64,000 bases of DNA from Xiphias gladius (Eukaryota > Chordata > Actinopteri > Istiophoriformes > Xiphiidae): the NCBI RefSeq assembly GCF_016859285.1, contig NC_053409.1:20841976-20905975 (forward strand). The letters run 5' to 3'. Below the pieces are notes generated by a model. That model did not search any database. It was not told where the DNA came from and saw only the letters and a program-made list of their open reading frames with translations. A program made the translations under genes and the position numbers. Below are positions 12,301 to 27,300 of the stretch, in pieces; position 1 is the first letter of the stretch, and every line of letters begins with the position of its first letter.

Positions 12301-15300
12301 TGTTTACCCTTGAATTTCCCTTCAAGACAGTATGACTGCACCATTACATCAAATGGAAAGATTCAAGCTGTGTCTTGTATATCACTTTTTAATTTATTTC
12401 CCTGTAAAACAGCCAGACATATTTGGTATCTTTAGAAAAAATCTGGGATCTCGATTTCTGTGCTTGGCCCTGCAACGTGAGTTCATGGACCCACCGGTAG
12501 TTCTAGTTTTTAGAAAAAGACCAATTTATCCATCATCTTTCCTGCCATTGACCGGATGAATAATGTCTCGCACAAACATTTCGAGTAGTACTAGTGTTTC
12601 CGTCTGGGCAGGTGTGATGCTCTATTTGAAACATCTACCTACCGATGCCTTCAGTGCCTCCCCAGTCAGCTACAAGATGTGAGCCTGGTGCCTCCTGGCC
12701 TCTTCTCCTCCGGCTACAGGAGATTTCAGTGTTTCCGAGTCTGAAGAAACTCACCAGGTAATAAATAATGTCATGAAGAGCTGAAGCTATCTGCAGAGTG
12801 TGATGGAGAGCCGTGGCACAGGCCTGTTGAGATCAGATCAGCAGAAGGGGCAAATAATCTAATGACAAACAGTAGAATAAAGTAAATTCCAGAGGATTTA
12901 GACTCTAAAAGTGATTTGAAAGCAAATTAAAGACACACATATAGTTTCTAACTTACATGAATCGCTCTCCTCCGCCAACGTGAAAACATGGAGGACAAAA
13001 GAAAAGCACTGAAATGCTACAGACAAACACTGATCTACTCAGCTCTGTGTCCTGCCACTGCCTTTAAAATGATTGATGGTCATGAGCAAGAGCCTGAAAG
13101 TGAGAGCAGCTGAACTCATCATTTGCCTCACGGACGTATTAACAGTCTCACCGAAACCTCCAGCGTCTTGAACATGTGAAGCACCTCGGAGAAGCGAGGG
13201 ATGACCCACAGGTCGAGCAGGGTTTTGCCGTCCGCAGACAACAGCTGCTGCAGCCCACGCCGAGAGCTGCTGTTTGAGGGGAAGGTTGGATCTCAGGTTA
13301 CGCGTGAAAAAATACAACACATCTGCGTTTTCATTTATAAGCTTTTACTGATTTTGCATGTAAGTATAGAACCTTCCAGCACGACGGTGCATGTGCCGGT
13401 GTGACAACCATCTTCAAACATTTTAACCCGGCAACAATCCGAACGGCGCAGACACTTAGTAGGATCAGTATAACTGGTTTAATAACATCATAATCACAGA
13501 GGACCAGTCTTGCATATACATTTGTTGGGGCTCAGTGAAGTACTTCACTGTTTGACTAACTGAATGTACATTTCTATGCGCACTGACTTTGAATCTATTT
13601 CCATTACAGTGTAATTGTCATTAATTATGTCTAGATTGACTGTGCTTTTCAGTGTAACATTCAATTGTTTTGTATTTCTGAATGTATTTGTAAATTGTTC
13701 TCAATTTACTCTGTTTGCTTCATTTCAATTATTTCTGTAAAGCTAACTGTGAATTATGATTTTTCTCGATTTTATATCGGTGGTTGTGAGCATATTACAG
13801 CTATGTGGTCCTCTCTCTCAATGTGCCGCCTAAACTAAGCTAATAATACGTGTGCGTATGGTTATTCTCCTTTTTTGGACATTAATAACCCATAAAATTC
13901 AAGCGGATTGTACCTGGGGTCGCGGCAAACGTCAATTCCCGAATCCAAAATAGGTTTGGGCTCGCCGGCCTGTTCAGTCGTGAAGTGGGACCGACGGATG
14001 GAGGGGATGCCGTCCAAAAGAGAGGTCAGACTGTAGTAATATGCAACAATCTGCGCTCTGACACAATACTGAGATATCTGTGTGTTGAATCTGCAGAAAT
14101 ATTGACAGACATAGCATCTGCCTTTAACATGCTCTCATGTAGAGTAAGGAAAAACTCAGTAGAACTGCTACGAGATGGGTTGTACTGTACATGGTCTTAT
14201 CTTGTAACAAAAGGAGCGGAGTTGTTTTTTCGTGGACATACTTCTCGAGAAAGTCGATTATGAGGCTCCTTTTGATCTTTGCTGCTTCCTCCTGCAGAGT
14301 GAGACAAAATTAATTTTGCTTCACGGGCAGCCGATCACATTTATCATCCTGCTCAGCCCCCTGGAAATCTAGCACGGTGTGCAACTCACTGGGGTTTTTA
14401 TAAGACCCCCCGCGGCCTGTTTCTTCTTCATAAATGAATTCAGCATCTCGTCACGCAGCCCCACTTTTTCCAGCTGGATGGACACAAAGGCTTCCATCAG
14501 CCTGGAGTAACAAACAAGATTCTATTTATTAGAGAGCCTGCACAAAAGCGCTGTTAATCATCACCAGTTTAATTTGTTCTTCGAGTGGGGGAAAATTACC
14601 TCCTCTTGGTGGTGGTGGTGGTGGTGGTGGGAGTTCTCGTGGGGCCTTTGGATGGTAAAGAGTTTGATTTTTCCTGCGGGTTTTCAGTGTCGCCTCCAAG
14701 TTTGGAGTCGAATCTCATTGCAGATTTTACATCTTCATCAGAATGAAGCGCTTCTTCACTCTGGGAATAAATTGGAAATCAAACTCAAATAACCTGCAAT
14801 ATTTGAACAGCAGTTTCTTAATGTTAAGGCGTGAACAAGACCAGTGGCGGAAGAAGTATTCAGATCCTTTACTTAAGTAAAAGTACCAGTACTTTTAATG
14901 ACAAATTAATGTAAAAGTCATTCATAAAAATCCTACTGGAGTAAAAGTATAGAAGTATTATCAGCAAAAATGTGCTTTAAATATCAAAAGTAAAAGCCCT
15001 TTTTCTGCAGAATAATGGCCCCTCCGAGTGTTATACAGTTGTATATTACATTATCAGATAATTATTATTAATTATATAATAGTAAAGTTACAAAAATTAT
15101 TGATGCATCAATGTGTAAGCAGCATTTTACTCTTGTAGCTGGTCGAGATGGAGCTAGTTTTATCTATTCTATATACAGTTTGGTATTTTAGTCCAGTAGT
15201 TCCCAACCTAGGGGTTGAGCCCCTCCCAAGGGTCACAATTTGAATCTGAGGGGTCCTGAGATGATTAATGAGCCAGGAAAGATGGAAAAAAAAAGTTCTG

Positions 15301-18300
15301 CTTCGTAAATTTCTATTCATTTTTTGGATTTTTCTCAAATCTTTGCTTCTTTTATTTATTCATTTTTAAATTTTTGCTCTTTTGGTCTCAATAAGTTTCT
15401 TTAAATGAAACCATGGGAGATGTTTTGAGGGGGGGGTCCCTCTTTGGTGGAACTGCTAACAACTCTGACATCTCACACATGGCAACTGGGCTGAACGAGA
15501 CACTTTTTTTTGTAAGGGGGGTCACAAGCCAAATAGGGTTGGGAACCAGTGTGTTAATCTTTAATAATGAGGCAGGAAAGATGGAAAAACAATCCTTATC
15601 AAATGTTTTTTTTTATGAAGCGCTTACATTAAAAGTTACCAGTCAAATGTAGTGGCGTAGAAGCATACAGCAGCATTACCTGGAAATATTCAAGTAAAGT
15701 ACAAATACCTCAAAATCGAACTTGAGTACAGTGCCTGGGTAAATGTACTTGGTCACTTACAACCACTGAACAACACACACCTCAGCTGACGATGTCTCAC
15801 TTTCTGCCCAATAGCATAGACAAGCCACTTTCACAGCACTTATCAAGGCGTTCTTCTGCGTAACCTGACAGGCCAGCGTCACCTGGAGGTTCTCCATACT
15901 CTGTTTGTTCATAAGCTGTGAGGAGATAAAAAAAAATCACGTCTGTTTTGTTTATTCATTTATTTTCTGGCTGATAAGCTCCAATGCCTCGTTTTAACAT
16001 ACGTGAATAACTGCCTCCTCTGAGCTGAAGCTAAACCTCCCGATCTGGTTCTCGTCCAGTTCCTGGATGCTCAGAGGCAGGTGGGACGGGGTGAACCTTT
16101 CGGCAGACAGTGCACTTTAATTCCCCTTTGAAACATAGTTCAGTGCTCTCGGAGAAGAGCAGAAATAATCGAGCACACGAGGCGAGGCAGGGCCAAGAGA
16201 TAAAAACATGCATACAGTACTTCTGGAATGCCTGTAAGACAAACCCTGATATCTTATCTTTTGTATTAATGAAGAACAAGCTGCAAGTACAGCATCTCGA
16301 CGATCAGCTACAGAACTCTTTAGGCTTTAACATGTGGCTGACTTTGACATAAGAGCAGTTAGACAGATTACTTGTTAACTCACCTATCCACAGCAGCGTC
16401 ATCCTCCAGTATCGCTGTGAGAAAAATAGGCCTCTGCTCCGTTCGGTCTCTCTTTTCAGCGACCTCAAACTGCAGCGGCCTCAGATACAGGTGGACCTCG
16501 CTGAAGCCGAGCTCCGAGGCCACACCTCTGTACAACCTGGACAGAGTCACTGAAGGTCACGGCCTGACAAGATACTGAGCTTCGGGAATTATTTAATGGA
16601 TGCGCAATAATGTAACCGGACCGACATGAGAGGAGCGGGAAAAATGAATGTAGATGTTCTCATCCATGTCAACTTTACTTTTGAGCCTGAATTTGCTCAG
16701 AAAAGGATGTAAATCTGAAAATCCACAGCTACTAAACAGACCATGAGGTGAGATCGTTTGGTCAATCAATAAAGTCATTAATTAAATTTGTTGCGACCCT
16801 TTCACTGGCCAGCTGTTGAACGCCAACAGAATTCATGCCAGTTTTTCAGTTTCCTGACACAGCGTTGACGCTGTGTGGCCTCGGTATCTTTGGGTCCTAA
16901 GTAAAGAGGCTACATGGAAGGAATGTCTTACAAAATAAAAGCGATGGCCAGCCAACGAGAGCTCATGTGCCTGCTCTGTTGGTCGGATCTTGGACCTCAG
17001 GTTGTGTGGTCATGTCTTTCAGTTAAGTCGTGGACAAGATGGGAAAGTAAGAGCAAAAACAAGATTTTAGAAGTTCTGCCAATCCAATTTGCTAAGTTTT
17101 ATATGGAGGATAATTTCACACAGAATTCGAGAAAATGGGAAATTAAAAGAGAAAATGGCAGATAAACTTAATATATTTTAGTATTCAGGAATATCGGGTC
17201 ATTATTAAATGTTAAAAAGAAGAGGGAAACTGAAAAAAATGTGGATATTAAAATGAATAATTAACACAAACTTTACAATTTAAGACAGGTCACTGAAATA
17301 AACATTATTAACAGACATGTTTAATGACTGTTTTGGTACTTTGTCAACAAAAATCTGAAACCACTGAAAAAAAATCAATAATTATTCTGATCAAGCCTCC
17401 AAAACACACTGAATGTGATGAGCTTGATACTTAGCTTAATACGTAACTTAACTGTATTAGAAATACATGAGATTGTATTTGGTGTTTTCAGTTCTATGTT
17501 GTTCGTTTATAACCAACTTTTATTGCTGCCTGATTAAAAGTCTCTCAAATCCTCCTACGGTTAAATGAAGGTTAAATAAAAACAAATGAATAATATAAAT
17601 CAATAAATAAAAATCAAAAATAGCTGTTGTAAGAAAAACGTTTCACAAAACTAAAAGAAAAGGTTGTTTTTAGTTGGATTTCTTGGGTCAAAGTATGTTA
17701 AAACACACGTACAGAACCCAATGTAAACTCCCCCTCTGCCCTGGTGTGAGTGTTATCTTAACTGGGCCAGATGTGCAGTCTCAGAGGCCGACTCCAGCAG
17801 TCGATGGCGGATGGTGACGAGCTCCAGCAGCTTGGAGAAAGTTTCCACGGAATGCGACCGTTTCTCTCGTCCATGCTTCATGTCCTCCTCCTCTGCAGAT
17901 TTTACTAATGACAGCCCCAACTTTTGGACCAAAACTGGGTCCTCGAAGAACACATCTGAGAACAACTGAGAGTGGGAGAACTGAGAACCGTTTCCTTCAT
18001 TTATGTATATTTATTTGAAAAGAGTCCTGAGAAAGAAAAAAAAACAACCTACATCCTTCTGTATCTGAGAGCTGTAGGAGGCTCCAAGGGAAACCAGGTT
18101 GTTCCAGCTCTGCAGGGCCTGTTGCAGGAGCTTCCGTCGCAGGGTGAGTTTGTCGGAGACGCTCGTGGCTCGGCGCAGCTGACATAGCTCCGTGTGAGCC
18201 TGGACTAAACCGTGATAGACTGCGGAGGCCATGCAGAGGGACGGGTGAACCTCCAGGAGGAATGTGTTCATCAGTGCAGGGCTATAAACAGGACACAAGA

Positions 18301-21300
18301 GGGTAAATACAGAGGTCTTGAGGCCCCAGGATAATTAACTTCCGGGAGAAACCAAATCCGGGGCAGTCTAACTGACTTTCTCCATTTACTCGCCTGCTGC
18401 CTCCAAGTGAGACCTTATGTTTGGGAACGTAGTTCAGTGGAAGACCATAGTCGTGAGCGGAGCCTTTACGGTCGTCTCCCCAGACGCGTTGGAGGTACTG
18501 CCGCTGCTTTTCAATCTGATGAGACGAACAGCACAATCTGTCACAGCACGCAAGCTAAAGATCACACGGCAACGGCACACAAGACGAGATAAACCCGAAT
18601 GAGGTGCATTAGTATCCAAGAAGAAAACTTCCCGATGTACACACGATGCTACATTTTCCCACAAAACGCCGGCTGTTAGATCCAAACAGGAGGCTCAACT
18701 AACCATTATTTTCATTATCGATGGAACTGCTGATTATTTTCCCTATCAATCGTTATTCTAGTCTAAGAAAGGTCCAACAGCGGAGAAAACGACCATCACA
18801 ACTCCCCAGAGCCCAAAGTGAAGTCCTTAAATGGCCTGTGTTGTTCGACCAACGGTCCAAAACCAAAAGATATTTCAATTAGTATCATATATGACAAAGA
18901 TGTGTAGCAAATCTGCATATTTGAGAAGATGGAACCAGTAATATTCAGCATTTGTGCTTGAAACATTACTAAAACCGTTAATTATCAAGACAGGTGTAAA
19001 ATAATTTTCGTTCAGTCAACTAATCAACTAACTATTGCATCTGTAATTCAAACAATAACATTCATATATTTGCATCCACCCTTTATCCCGCAGCACATGA
19101 AGGCGAATTAAATCCTTTGCGGGCTTTTGTTTTCACCTGACTATTCAGAATGTCCTTGATCAGCTGCTGGTGATCTCGCAGGCAGTCTATCTCGGCCCTG
19201 TAGGCCTGAACAAAGTAGTCCTGGTTCAGGTCCAGCTGTGGTCTACTGTGCATGATGTCAGTGATAACTCGGGCCAGTGCAAACCTCTCCTCAGTCCCTG
19301 CTGCATGCTGGTAGGCTTCACAGTAACAGTTTAAAAGCTGGAAAAACAAAAAAACAAAAATCCAAACGTTTACAGCACATTAAGGTGCCTTGCTTTTTAA
19401 TCCACGAGCCTGAGGAGCAACAAAGAGACATGAAAAGTGAAAAATCACACCAGCAGTGCTCTTTATTTATCACTGTACCTGCACTTTGCCATCCAAAAAC
19501 TCCGTCTCGCACGTCCACAAGTCGAGAAGCACTGCGACTCGATCAACACCGGTCCCGGCCCAGGAGCTGATGTCCGCTGCCGAGCCGGAGTCGGAGGCTT
19601 CCCCAGCTTTGCCCATCCCCTCTGTCGTGCTTCTCCGGATGAAGTGTGAGCCGACTAGAAGCAGCTCATTCTCCAGCTCGTCCAGGTCCTTCAGGGCTGC
19701 GTCGTACACGACGTGAAACCCCCTCTGGTCCTGAGTGTGGACCACACGCTCCCCGGCACTGTAGAAATCATGAAGGTTCTCCACCTCGGCAAACTCCATA
19801 AACTCCGAGCAATGAACCTAGAATATGAAGAAGTTGGCGTTTACCATCCCAGCTAGACTGTAATTTCCTCATACCAAAGAGCTGCAAAGGGTCGAGACAA
19901 ACTAAGGATGCCGTGTTGGCGGAGCCAGCTTTCTCTGCTCGGGGCTTTTACATGTTGCTGTTTAGGTGTTAGAGGTTTGGGTGACAGTTGTTTTGCTCGT
20001 ACGTTTTCTGCGTTGACATCTGAATTTCATTTGAGACAGCAGAAAGCACACAGTTCGTCGGACAAGGAAAATCTTCTGCATGTGGATCCAGATCGACATC
20101 CAAAACACACAGTTACTCAAAAATATATTCAACATACTCAAACTGATGTATAATTTATAATAATCATTCAAAACCGTTACACAAAAGGAGATAAATTTGA
20201 TTAATAAATGTAACACTACAAAATAAATACATTTTCAAAAATTCCCTTTTCCCTTACATTTATTCTGAGAGGCAGAGTTCATGCAAAACACACTCGTCGG
20301 TACCTTGTAGTCAACCGGAGTGTTGTGGTTGTACTGGAGCGAGCCGAGGCCCCCTGCCTCTCCTCTTCCTCCTCTGGCCGCATTCATCCAGCCCGTTTCT
20401 TCCGCTGTGCCGCGCTGCTCTCCCTCCTCCAGCCGCAGACCTGCCAGGTCGAAGGTTAGAGTCCTCTCCACAGAGCGCAGGTAGTTCAGCATCCCGAGAG
20501 ACACGCGCTGCGGGCGGGAGAAACAAAGATCAACATTGAGCCTTTGCGGGAGTGAGAACGTTCCCAGTCAGGCTCTTGTTGAGCTCAAGCACAAATGACG
20601 GAACGTCACTTATATTTTTGACTTTTGTACCAATTATGATTTAGCAAAAAGCAAGATCCGGCGCGCGCCTGCAGACCGCCACATCATAATGTGCTACTGT
20701 TTGCCTCACCTGGAGCTCTCTAAGTTTGAGATGACGCAGGTAAATCAGGGACAGGTAAGCACCTCTGGTTACGATGGGATCTGAGGTTCCCTCCTCCAGA
20801 CCCTCGTCCAGACCCAGGAGCTGCAGGCTCTCCTCGAAAGAATAGCTGCGGGTTACAGCCGTTTTAAAGAATACTCCTGTGTTTTATGTTCCCAAAAATG
20901 GCTTCTGACAGGGTTTTTGTTTTTTTATCATTTCATCAAGAGGTCAACAGAGACCGCACCTGGAGACCCCACTAAGACAGCAAGGTTGCTCATTTGTCTT
21001 TTGATTTTCACAAAATTTATCTCGTAAATCTCAGCGTAGTAATCTTTCAAATATTTTTAGAATAATCAATTAATTGTTAGGTCTAGAAAATATCAAAAAA
21101 ACATTGTCCAATGCTTATTACAAGTTCCCAAACACCAGGATAACATCTTCACAAACCCCAAATATAAAAGAAGATAAAAATGTTGAAAATCTTCACATCA
21201 GAGAAGCAGAAACCAGAAAATGTTTAGTATTTTTTCTTAATAGGTAAATATAAAAACACTAAACCGATTATTAAATGGTTGTTGATTAACTGAGAGCCTT

Positions 21301-24300
21301 GCCACATCATATTGTTGCAGTTTTCCTCGAATAATATATAATACACACCCTTCATGTGTTGATCTGGGACTCTTGAAACTCCTTCTGTCGTCGCCTCCTC
21401 TTCCTCTGGATCCGGATGAGTGACCGTGTGTTTCCTAACAAGACAAATGTCACGTTTAATACACCGGCGGCGCTGCGGGAAGCGAGGACGTGGTTCTCAT
21501 CTCCCTGAGCAGAAAACTGGACGGCACATGCCTGACTCAAACCCGCCGCGTCGTAAACGCTCGTCCACATCTCGGAGGCCTTTCGTCGTTTGGTCTCTCT
21601 GCTGCGCGAGGCGGATGAGGTCGGTGGGGACTGTGAATCGCCGGCGTGAGCGCCCTGGTCTTTTAGAGCCGCAGCCACATGGAGCAGATCGGGGTCCTGA
21701 TCAGATACGCGACAAAGTGTGAGATAACTCAACACTCGACGCGCAGCTTAAGCGTCATTATAACAATGGAGGTTGTACGCGTTGTAAAATATTTGGAGCA
21801 CCAGAGGAGCAAGATTTTTCTGCACATGATAAATCAGTTATTAAAAACAAAATTAAAAAACTTTTAAATCATATTAACTCCAGCTACTTATTTTATTGGC
21901 GAGGCCTCATCTATTAAACCCCATCAATCAGGTGCTTCAAGCACGTTAAAGCACTAGAGATTATTGTTAGATGCTCTCTGACCAACATGATCACTGTACA
22001 GAATCATGGATAACTATTATGTTGATGATAATCATACGTCCCAGCAGTTATACAAAAGTTACAACTCATCAAATTCAACTGTAAAGAAGAAGTGACACTG
22101 ATTCAGAGCTAAGATCACGGTTCACCTGAAGAAAGCTGCAGTGCATCCTCAGCAGCTCGTCGACAGATTTCCTTTCCTTCAGCTTTGTGACGAGCTTCTG
22201 CTGCCATGGATCCTGTCTGGGTTTCACCTTAAAAAAAACAACAAACAAAAAAAACTAAATCCAAACAGTCAATACCTGCTGTCCTACAAAAGAAAAAGCA
22301 TCCATTAACACATAAAAAAAAAAAAAAAAAAAAGGCTGCATTCATACAAAGGGAAGCTATCAAAGCTTGGAAAATGAGGAAGAGTGACTGAGAAAGTATT
22401 TTGAAAACAGGGTGGATTAAGGAGGGGTGTGGGAGAGAGAGAACGTTTCTCAGATGATTATCATCCGCAGAGTAAAAAGGAGAGATTTGCTGCATAGACG
22501 GGATTATATTCATATTTTTAATCACTGGTTCCCAACTTGGGGTCGGTACCACCCGAGGAGTCGCAAGATAAATCTGAAAGATCGCAAGATTATCAACGCA
22601 GGAAATTTATACAGACTGTTTCGCTGGTCTTTCTTTATATTGTGATAAAATGGATAGTTTACCTCTCCCTGCCTCTAAAACTGTTAAAATTAATCTGAGG
22701 CGGGAGGAACATCGGTCCTTGTTTGAACTTTGGTTGAACAATCAAAAAAGGTCGGGAATGAACTGTTCTAGCTGACAAACACGAGCCTTCCGACCGCCTT
22801 TAAAAACAGATACAGATTTCAGTACTGTAGAATTGAGTACGTAGAGTGACGATTTGACCCGGGTTTATCACGAGTTCTCTCAAACCTGGATGAAAGGGAT
22901 CCAGTTGGCCTCCTTTCTCAGGGCCCTGCTCGCACTCTCCCTCCCCCACTGGCTCTCTTCGACCTCCGAGCCGCCGTACTGAGGAAAGGTTTTCATCTGC
23001 TCCTGCCGTCTGAAGATTTGTCTGAACTCCCGCCACACCTTGTGAGACAGTGAGCTGATTAACCACTTTACATCTCGACTGATGCCATTTAGACACATAG
23101 TGGCGGCGCGGGCACGCAAAAACCTGGCGAATGTTCATTCCTCGTGCAACATTACCGTGCTGAACAACTCCATCTCATCCGCGGTGGTCCTGAGTTTGCC
23201 AGTGTCATATGGCAGGTGGAAGTAGGTGATTAATGACTGCAGCTCAGGTAGAAACTCCTCCAGGAGAACAGAGTGCAGGGGAACACTTCCCGCTTGTCCT
23301 GAAACTCCTGTAGTTGAATGTAACCAGTTTAAAACAGTAGTAAGCCGCACACTTTTCTTATCATCTATTACTTATGTCCAAACATCCCATGTCTTTGCAT
23401 TTTTTTTTCCTGTGTAGATGCATTTCACCAGTTTGTTTTCTTATAGCTACAGCTATATTTATGGTATGATGTTAATATTGTTTGTTGTTTATTTTTTTGC
23501 CCTGCTTGTGAGGGGCCCACAAATGGCGATTTGCCGAACAAACCCGACAACCTCTCTCCAGAACGCCGTAAAATTTAGCCTTAACGTTCAAGATCCTCAA
23601 AGGATGATTTAATAATGATAATGATTTTGGTGACTACAGCATTTGACATGACCCACTGATCTTTGGCGTAATTCCAATGTTAGGTAAAAAAAAAAAAACT
23701 TCCCCTGAAATTCATTTGTGGACAAAGATAAGCTATCGAAAAGCAAAATAAAACAAAAGCACAGATTTCTTTAAAATTTTCAGTCGATGATCATGGTCCC
23801 CTGAAGACCCTTGGCAAGAGCAGCTGACAAAATAATCTCACTACGAGGTCCAGCTATTAGCTGTTCTGTGGCTTTCTTTCATACCACATGATCTTCTTCA
23901 ACAGATGGAGTTTGCCCAGTTGTCACGGAGTTGCTGATGTTCAAATCTCCGGTAGATCACAATGTTTTTGGAAACACCCTGACCGTTCTTCTATTGCTAC
24001 CACCAGGCAAACGATTCTGCTTACGGACGAGAAATGTCACAATCTAATGAACAAAATTACGATTAACTTTACTGACGATATTCATGCTCCCCGGAAGAAA
24101 AGCCTTTGATTTCGGATACTTGGATGCTCGATGGGCTTTTTCCTCATCATCTGACTGTCTAATGGACTCGTAACATTTGCAGGGAGCATGAAACTCTTTT
24201 CAGTAAAATGACCTCCGGCTTCAGTGTCTCCAAATAGATTTTAAGGCCACTGCTGGTTCGGCTCTCACCATCAGCATGTTGGGTCTGATGTGAAGTTTCC

Positions 24301-27300
24301 TCCTCCTTTGTGATGGTTGGCTGAAATTCTTTCCTTTCACTGGCTGGTATATAGTGGAGCACCTGTTAAAAAAAACAAACAAACCCACGTTTATCCCTAA
24401 TTACTTGAATATGCATTAATGACAAAACAAACTCAAACAAGGAAAGCGATATTGTAAATAAAATGGGTAACATGAAACAGATGCTTGAAAAAGTTCTGAG
24501 CATTTTTACCCTGAGGAAGTTGTGAACGGTCTGAACGGAGCGCAGATGGCAGACCAGCCACCGGAGGTAAATGACCACGTCGCCCTGAGTGACCAGGTGA
24601 GCGGGGTTTCCTCGGCCAGTCAAGATCTCCTCTCTGCTCGCCGACAGTCTGCGAGCTCTCTGAACGCCGTCCTCGTACTCACCCGTCAAATACGACACCT
24701 GATCCTGAGAGAAAACACATCTGATGTGGCCTGGTGAAAATGGCAGAGCTGAAAAGTCGTGTATAGTCAATAAAAAGATTAGAATTTGTCAGCATCACTC
24801 CTACATTGACCAGAAAGCCATTAGTGTACCTTTTATTTTATTGTGATAGTGCGTTTTTCTTCTCGTACTATTTTCCTGCAAATAATTACTTCAAAAATCT
24901 TTGTTTCTTCATGTATTTTGGTATGTTTACATATTTGCAGCAGCGCTAAGGAAACTTTATATATACACACTATCAGTGATTTATTTTGTTCCAAAAGGGG
25001 TTTGTTTACTATCCTTTACTTTCAGCAGTAGATATGAAAGCTCATTTTAGAAATTAGCCTTATTGTTATGCCAGAAAAAAAATTCATATTCATAGATTCA
25101 GAGCACAAAAGAAAAACCTCCCTTTGCTGTGTTTGTCGTGAATTAAGAATTGATTTTTCTTCCGGTGCTAAGAATATTAAGTGCCAAAAATGTCTATTGC
25201 TACTGAAAATCACTTCTTTTGTAAGGCTAAAACAATGGATTGATTAGTTGACCAAAAAAAATGATTCTGCATCTATTTTGATAATCGATCAATTGTCTTT
25301 TTTTTCTTGCAAAAAGGTGAAAAAAAATCCCTAGTTGTTGTTCCTAGTGCTTTTCTTTGTGCTATGTGATAATAAACTGCATATTTTTGGAATTTGGACT
25401 GTTGGTCCAACAAAAAAGTGATTTGGAGACTGCACGTTGTCCTTTAAGAAACTTTTATAGACAATCGAGAGAATAATCTGCAGATTGATCAGTAATGAAA
25501 ATAATGGTTACCATGGTTAACAGTTACCACACTTAAATTACTTAAAATTACTTAAATTACGAGGACGGCACCTTAGAAATTACCGTAGAATCCGCATCCT
25601 GATGCTTCGATGATTCCATACTCAAGGACTCTACTAATCAATATTGGTGATTTCTTTCCTAAATCACCAATATTGAGTAAGATTTGCTCACTGGCTTCGT
25701 CATATTTTCTCCCTTTACACTCCACATAAAAAAAAATCTGAACATGCCTGCAACAGCAGAAAATGACCTTTGACGCAAACCAGTGCAGTTGCACGTCTAA
25801 TGATGATGAGCCACCAGAAGAAAACCTCCTGTCGCTGGTGTGTCATTTTTGAAGTGCTAGCAAACTGGGACCGAGGTTGTCTTTTCATGTTGTCACCTTG
25901 TAATAAGGATAAAGCCTCTCAATGACGCTGGTGTGGCGGCAAAACCTCCTCCATCTCAGCATGAGCAGATATTTGATCTGAGCCAAGTGATATGATCTGT
26001 CCGTATAAAACTGCGGAAAAAATTTACAAAAAAGGAAATTAGTTGAAATGAGCTTTCTATCGTATCTTTCGTCACCATACCACTCTACTGCATATGAACT
26101 CTTTCTTTTTTTTTTTAGATCAACTTTTGTTTTCTGGAGTGCTTGTGCCGTCATCACCTGGTGCAGGAGGGAAGGCAGACTTTCAGGTGTGTACTCGAGC
26201 CTCAAGCAACTCTCCAGCTCTCTCTGCATCACTTCAGCCTGGGACTGAACTGGCAAAGCTTCAGCCACCTGCAACAGGGGGAGTTAGTTGGAGTTTGTAA
26301 AAAAAACAAAAAAAACAAAGTAGAAACAAAACAAAACAAAACAAAAAAAAAAAACTGAATGAAGTCCTGTACTCAAGATTGTTTTCGTCATGACCTAAAA
26401 ATCGAAAACATCTATTTACCTTTGCCCCCAGACTGTCTTTGATATGAAATAAAAGATGGGTATTTGGTCTCACCTGAAGCCCTCTCCTCAGCGCGTGTTC
26501 CCTCTCCAAACGGAAGAAGGAAACATCTTTTGGAGCTGGAACAGAACTGAAACAAAACTGGAAATCAATAACAAGCTGTTTGCCAAACAACATTTAAAGC
26601 TGGACTATGAAACCTTCAAAGGACCTTGCAAATAAAAAGTTGAATTCGTAAACGATAAAGTGCATCCTTGCTCAGGTGAACCACCTCTGGAGTTTTGCCG
26701 CTACAGCCTTACCCGGGCTGGTATGACCAGTAGCTTATGGTGGTTAATGTTACTGGGTCAATGCCCTGACTTTACCATTTTAGCATTAACCCTTATCCCA
26801 GAATTGTGAGTTGTGGCCATTTTCTTCAGCATAAGTTATATGGCCTCACTTTGTTTTTTGTTTTTTTTAATTAATCTACAGGCACTTTGAGGCTCTGCTT
26901 GGCCACAGCGGTGCTTTTGCTAAATGCTAACATGCTCATGTTAAACAGGTGTAATATTTACCATGTTCACCATCTCAGTTTAGCGTGTCACTTTGCTAAC
27001 TTTTGCTGATTGGCACTAAAAACAAATCTGAGGCTGATGTGAAGTTTGTCAGTTTTGCAGATATTCGGTCAGAAACCGAAATACAAAACGAGTTGAAATT
27101 TTGACCTGATGGCGGCGCTGGAGGAAAACTCATGGTATCCCCAAAGATATCAAAAATTCTTCTTCTGGTGAATGTGTAGCAAATATCAAGGCAAGCCATC
27201 CAATGGCTGTCCAAATATTTCAGTCAAAGCTGCAAATGTCAACCTCGTTGATTTGTCCTAGAGGAAACTTCAGGTGATCACCGTAGAGGTATTCGTCCGT

